DNA from: JAWXCE01 sp033764775
GTDB taxonomy: Bacteria > Pseudomonadota > Alphaproteobacteria > Rhizobiales > Rhodomicrobiaceae
DNA length: 64,000 nt
Reading direction: 5' to 3'
Assembly: GCA_033764775.1 (NCBI GenBank)
Contig: JANRIQ010000023.1
Coordinates: forward strand, 124,001-188,000
Shown: one piece after another, positions 61,679 through 64,000 of the stretch
Numbering within the stretch: position 1 is the stretch's first letter
How the letters are laid out: each line of letters opens with the position of its first letter
The notes under the pieces: generated by a model
What the model saw: the letters and a program-made list of their open reading frames with translations, nothing else
The model's database searches: none
What the model was told of the DNA's origin: nothing
Position numbers and translations under genes: made by a program

Positions 61679-63625
61679 TTAAGCCGATTTGCGCACTCGC
61701 ATGTACCAATCGACGAGGCGGCGCACCTGTTTGCGCGTGTAGCCGCGCGCCACCATGCGCTCCACGAACTCGCCGTGCTTTTTCTCCGTCTCGCCGTCCT
61801 TCTTGGCGCCGAAGCTGATCACGGGAAGCAGATCCTCCACCTGGGAGAACATGCGCCGCTCGATCACGTCGCGGATTTTTTCGTAGGACGTCCAGGCGGG
61901 GTTCTTGCCCGAGTTTTTCGCCCGCGCGCGGAGGGAGAATTTGACGACCTCGTAGCGGAAGTCCTTCGGATTGGCGATGCCGGCTGGCTTCTCGATCTTG
62001 GACAGCTCCTTGTCGAGCAGCGCCCGGTCCATGAGCTGACCGGTGTCGGGGTCTTTGAAGTCGTGGTCCTCGATCCAAGCGTCGGCGTAGGCCACGTAGC
62101 GGTCAAACAAGTTCTGCCCGTAGTCGCTATAGGACTCAAGGTACGCCTTCTGGATTTCATTGCCGATGAACTCGGCGTAGCGCGGAGCCAGCTCCTCCTT
62201 GATGAACTCCATGTAGCGGCTCTCGACCGCGTCAGGCAGTTGCTCGCGGTTGATCGCCTGCTCCAACACATACATCAGGTGGACAGGGTCGGCGCCAACC
62301 TCGGCCGTGTCGAAGTTGAAGGTTTCCGAGAGAACCTTGTAGGCGAAGCGGGTCGAGGCGCCCTCCATCCCCTCGGTGAGCCCGGCCGCGTCGCGATACT
62401 CCTGCACTGTTTTCGCCTGCGGGTCGGTGTCTTTCAGGCTCTCGCCGTCATAGACGCGCATTTTGGAGTAGAGGTTCGAGTTCTCGTGCTCCTTCAGGCG
62501 GGTGAGCACGGAGAAACGCGCCAGCATCTCAAGCGTGCCGGGTGCGCACGGCGCCTGCATCACCTCGCTGCGGGAGAGCAGCTTTTCGTAAATCTGCCGC
62601 TCCTCGGTGACGCGCAGGCAGTACGGCACCTGCACCACGCAGATGCGGTCGAGGAAGGCCTCGTTGTTCTTGTTGGACTTGAAGCTCTGCCATTCGCTCT
62701 CGTTCGAGTGCGCGATGATGACGCCCTGATAAGGCAGCGAGCCGACATTCTCCGTGCCCACATAGCTGCCCTCCTGCGTCGCGGTCAGCAGCGGGTGCAG
62801 CATCTTGATGGGCGCCTTGAACATCTCGACGAATTCGAGCAGCCCCTGCGTGGTGCGGTTCAGCCCGCCCGAATAGGAGTAGGCGTCCGCATCGTTCTTG
62901 CCGAAGAACTCCAGCTTGCGGATATCCACCTTGCCGACAAGGGCCGAGATGTCTTGGTTGTTCTCGTCGCCTGGCTCCGTCTTGGCCACGCACACTTGGC
63001 GCAGCCGCGACGGCATGACTTTGACCACCGAGAATTTCGAGATGTCGCCGCCAAACTCGTCCAGCCGCTTCACCGCCCAAGGCGACATATGCCCCGTGAG
63101 GCGCCGGCGCGGGATGCCGTATTTGTCCTCGAGCGCGCCGCCCATCGACGCCGGGTTGAACAGGGCGAGCGGGCTTTCGAACACTGGGCTGATCTCGTCG
63201 CCGGCTTTCAGCACGTAGACCGGCTGCAGCTCCATCAGCTCCTTCAGCCTTTCAGCAAGCGACGATTTGCCGCCGCCCACCGGCCCCAGAAGATAGAGGA
63301 TCTGCTTACGCTCCTCCAGCCCCTGCGCCGCGTGGCGGAAGAAGCTGACGATGCGCTCGATCGTGTCCTCCAGGCCGAAAAAGTCCTCGAAGGTCGGATA
63401 AACCTTGATCGTCCGGTTCATGAAAATGCGGCCGAGACGGGCGTCGCGGGCCGTATCGATCAGCCTCGGCTCGCCGATGGCGGCCATCATCCGTTCGGCG
63501 GCGCCCGCATACATCATCGGGTCTTCGCGGCAAGCTTCGAGATATTGCTTCAGGTCCATCTGAGCTTGCTTCTGCACGTCGTAGCTTTTCGCGTACAGGT
63601 CAAAAATTTCGTCTCTCGATGTCAT
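61679..63625 (-). CDS. prkA: PrkA-type serine protein kinase with AAA+ domain
   Basis: 648 residues. An N-terminal AAA domain carries Walker A LLGPVGGGKSSLAERL (GxxxxGKS at 114-121); the C-terminal part has the PrkA kinase-like region. It is homologous to E. coli YeaG and Bacillus PrkA, which act under nutrient stress. It begins the prkA-DUF444-spoVR series. The ATG at 63625 has no strong Shine-Dalgarno. Confidence 0.95.
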   Translation of the reverse strand: MTSRDEIFDLYAKSYDVQKQAQMDLKQYLEACREDPMMYAGAAERMMAAIGEPRLIDTARDARLGRIFMNRTIKVYPTFEDFFGLEDTIERIVSFFRHAAQGLEERKQILYLLGPVGGGKSSLAERLKELMELQPVYVLKAGDEISPVFESPLALFNPASMGGALEDKYGIPRRRLTGHMSPWAVKRLDEFGGDISKFSVVKVMPSRLRQVCVAKTEPGDENNQDISALVGKVDIRKLEFFGKNDADAYSYSGGLNRTTQGLLEFVEMFKAPIKMLHPLLTATQEGSYVGTENVGSLPYQGVIIAHSNESEWQSFKSNKNNEAFLDRICVVQVPYCLRVTEERQIYEKLLSRSEVMQAPCAPGTLEMLARFSVLTRLKEHENSNLYSKMRVYDGESLKDTDPQAKTVQEYRDAAGLTEGMEGASTRFAYKVLSETFNFDTAEVGADPVHLMYVLEQAINREQLPDAVESRYMEFIKEELAPRYAEFIGNEIQKAYLESYSDYGQNLFDRYVAYADAWIEDHDFKDPDTGQLMDRALLDKELSKIEKPAGIANPKDFRYEVVKFSLRARAKNSGKNPAWTSYEKIRDVIERRMFSQVEDLLPVISFGAKKDGETEKKHGEFVERMVARGYTRKQVRRLVDWYMRVRKSA

Positions 63626-63874
63626 TCAGCGCTCGATCCCTTGTACAGCCTGGTGACTATAGATGTGGGGTCTCCTCACGTCGGCGCATAGGCCGATATC
63701 TCGTTCAGGTCGCGTACGGCTCTTTCCACGCCTCTTATACGCATTGTAACCCCATCCCGTGTCGAAGCGTCATTAAATCTTGCTCACGGGCGCTTCCCGC
63801 CGACGGCGTTGCCGCAAATCCCGACACACTCCGGCGCAAAGCTTCGGCCCGCATCGATGAACGCCCCGTGAATG
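63626..63874. other. intergenic region upstream of prkA
   Basis: About 250 nt between prkA and the gene running off the right edge, both on the minus strand. It should contain the prkA promoter, but I could not identify a convincing -35/-10 pair, hairpin or repeat. Confidence 0.4.
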
Positions 63875-64000
63875 TCAGCGATCCTCGGGCGTCCGCTGGC
63901 GCGCCGCCGCCTGCCCCAACGCTTCACGCCGCGCGATGGCTCCCGCCGCCGCGTCGAAGGTTTTGGCGTCGTCGCCGATGGAGGCCGCTGGCTCGCACAC
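63875..64000 (-). CDS. C-terminal end of an unidentified protein (5' end outside window)
   Basis: An open minus-strand frame of 41 codons enters from the right edge and stops at 63875-63877. It reads as a helical, alanine- and arginine-rich C-terminus ending QRTPEDR. Codon use fits the local high-GC genes. Too short to assign a family, and it may not be a real gene. Confidence 0.45.
   Translation of the reverse strand: MCEPAASIGDDAKTFDAAAGAIARREALGQAAARQRTPEDR

Noticed and set aside
1..64000. CRISPR arrays, insertion sequences, prophage or integrase genes
   Set aside because: No regularly spaced direct repeats, transposase or phage structural genes were seen; the only tandem repeats are the WD40 blades.

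Overview
The window is a high-GC chromosomal segment from an alphaproteobacterium, most likely of the order Hyphomicrobiales (Rhizobiales). This is inferred from gene order and protein type: folC-accD-trpA, argB-HAD-dapD-dapE, a hemC-hemD-mitofilin-hemY heme cluster next to tsaD-gpsA, an AccD whose zinc-ribbon cysteines are largely lost, a SigF/NrsF-type sigma/anti-sigma pair and an intracellular PHB depolymerase. The family cannot be fixed from the sequence. Nearly all of the window is protein-coding. I saw no transposase, integrase, CRISPR array or rRNA; there is one tRNA.

Layout. 1-6.0 kb: end of a 3-hydroxyisobutyrate-dehydrogenase-like gene, a divergent DMT exporter/LysR pair, and folC-accD-trpA. 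6.1-7.9 kb: a solitary TIR-TM-WD40 protein with seven blades of exactly 42 residues and a base-composition break behind the TIR domain. 7.9-14.4 kb: uvrC (with an in-frame inverted palindrome pair), purA, a pentapeptide/J-domain membrane protein, and an ECF sigma factor with its membrane anti-sigma. 14.4-19 kb: a glycosyltransferase/radical SAM/methyltransferase group of unknown product and an AT-rich glycosyltransferase. 19-26 kb: a membrane-tethered Clp-N protein, then argB, a pyrimidine 5'-nucleotidase-like gene, dapD, two DUF805 proteins, a membrane protein and dapE. 26-31.8 kb: a LolA-like carrier, a probable structured RNA ending in an intrinsic terminator just before xthA, a MarR/response regulator/histidine kinase operon and ilvE.

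31.8-38 kb: sulfate uptake and reduction (sulfate-binding protein, cysT, cysW, cysA, then moaE and a serine hydrolase; cysH separately). The sbp and cysH promoters share a 16-nt palindrome. 38-46 kb: gpsA-tsaD, a NYN-domain RNase gene with a terminator-like hairpin in its leader, the heme operon with the bacterial Mic60 homologue, and tRNA-Thr(CGT). 46-52 kb: two paralogous head-to-head glycosyltransferases, a flippase, a secreted histidine phosphatase and phaZ. 52-64 kb: one long minus-strand series, prkA-DUF444-spoVR, then a small secreted protein, a patatin-like membrane lipase, a RuBisCO-like protein, a cupin and an M3 peptidase.

The most unusual items are the chimeric TIR-TM-WD40 gene, the leader RNA/terminator before xthA, the NYN gene with an attenuator-like leader, the cys palindrome, the RuBisCO-like/cupin pair (possible methylthio-sugar to isoprenoid shunt) and the Clp-N membrane protein. 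All functions are inferred from reading the sequence; no database search was possible.
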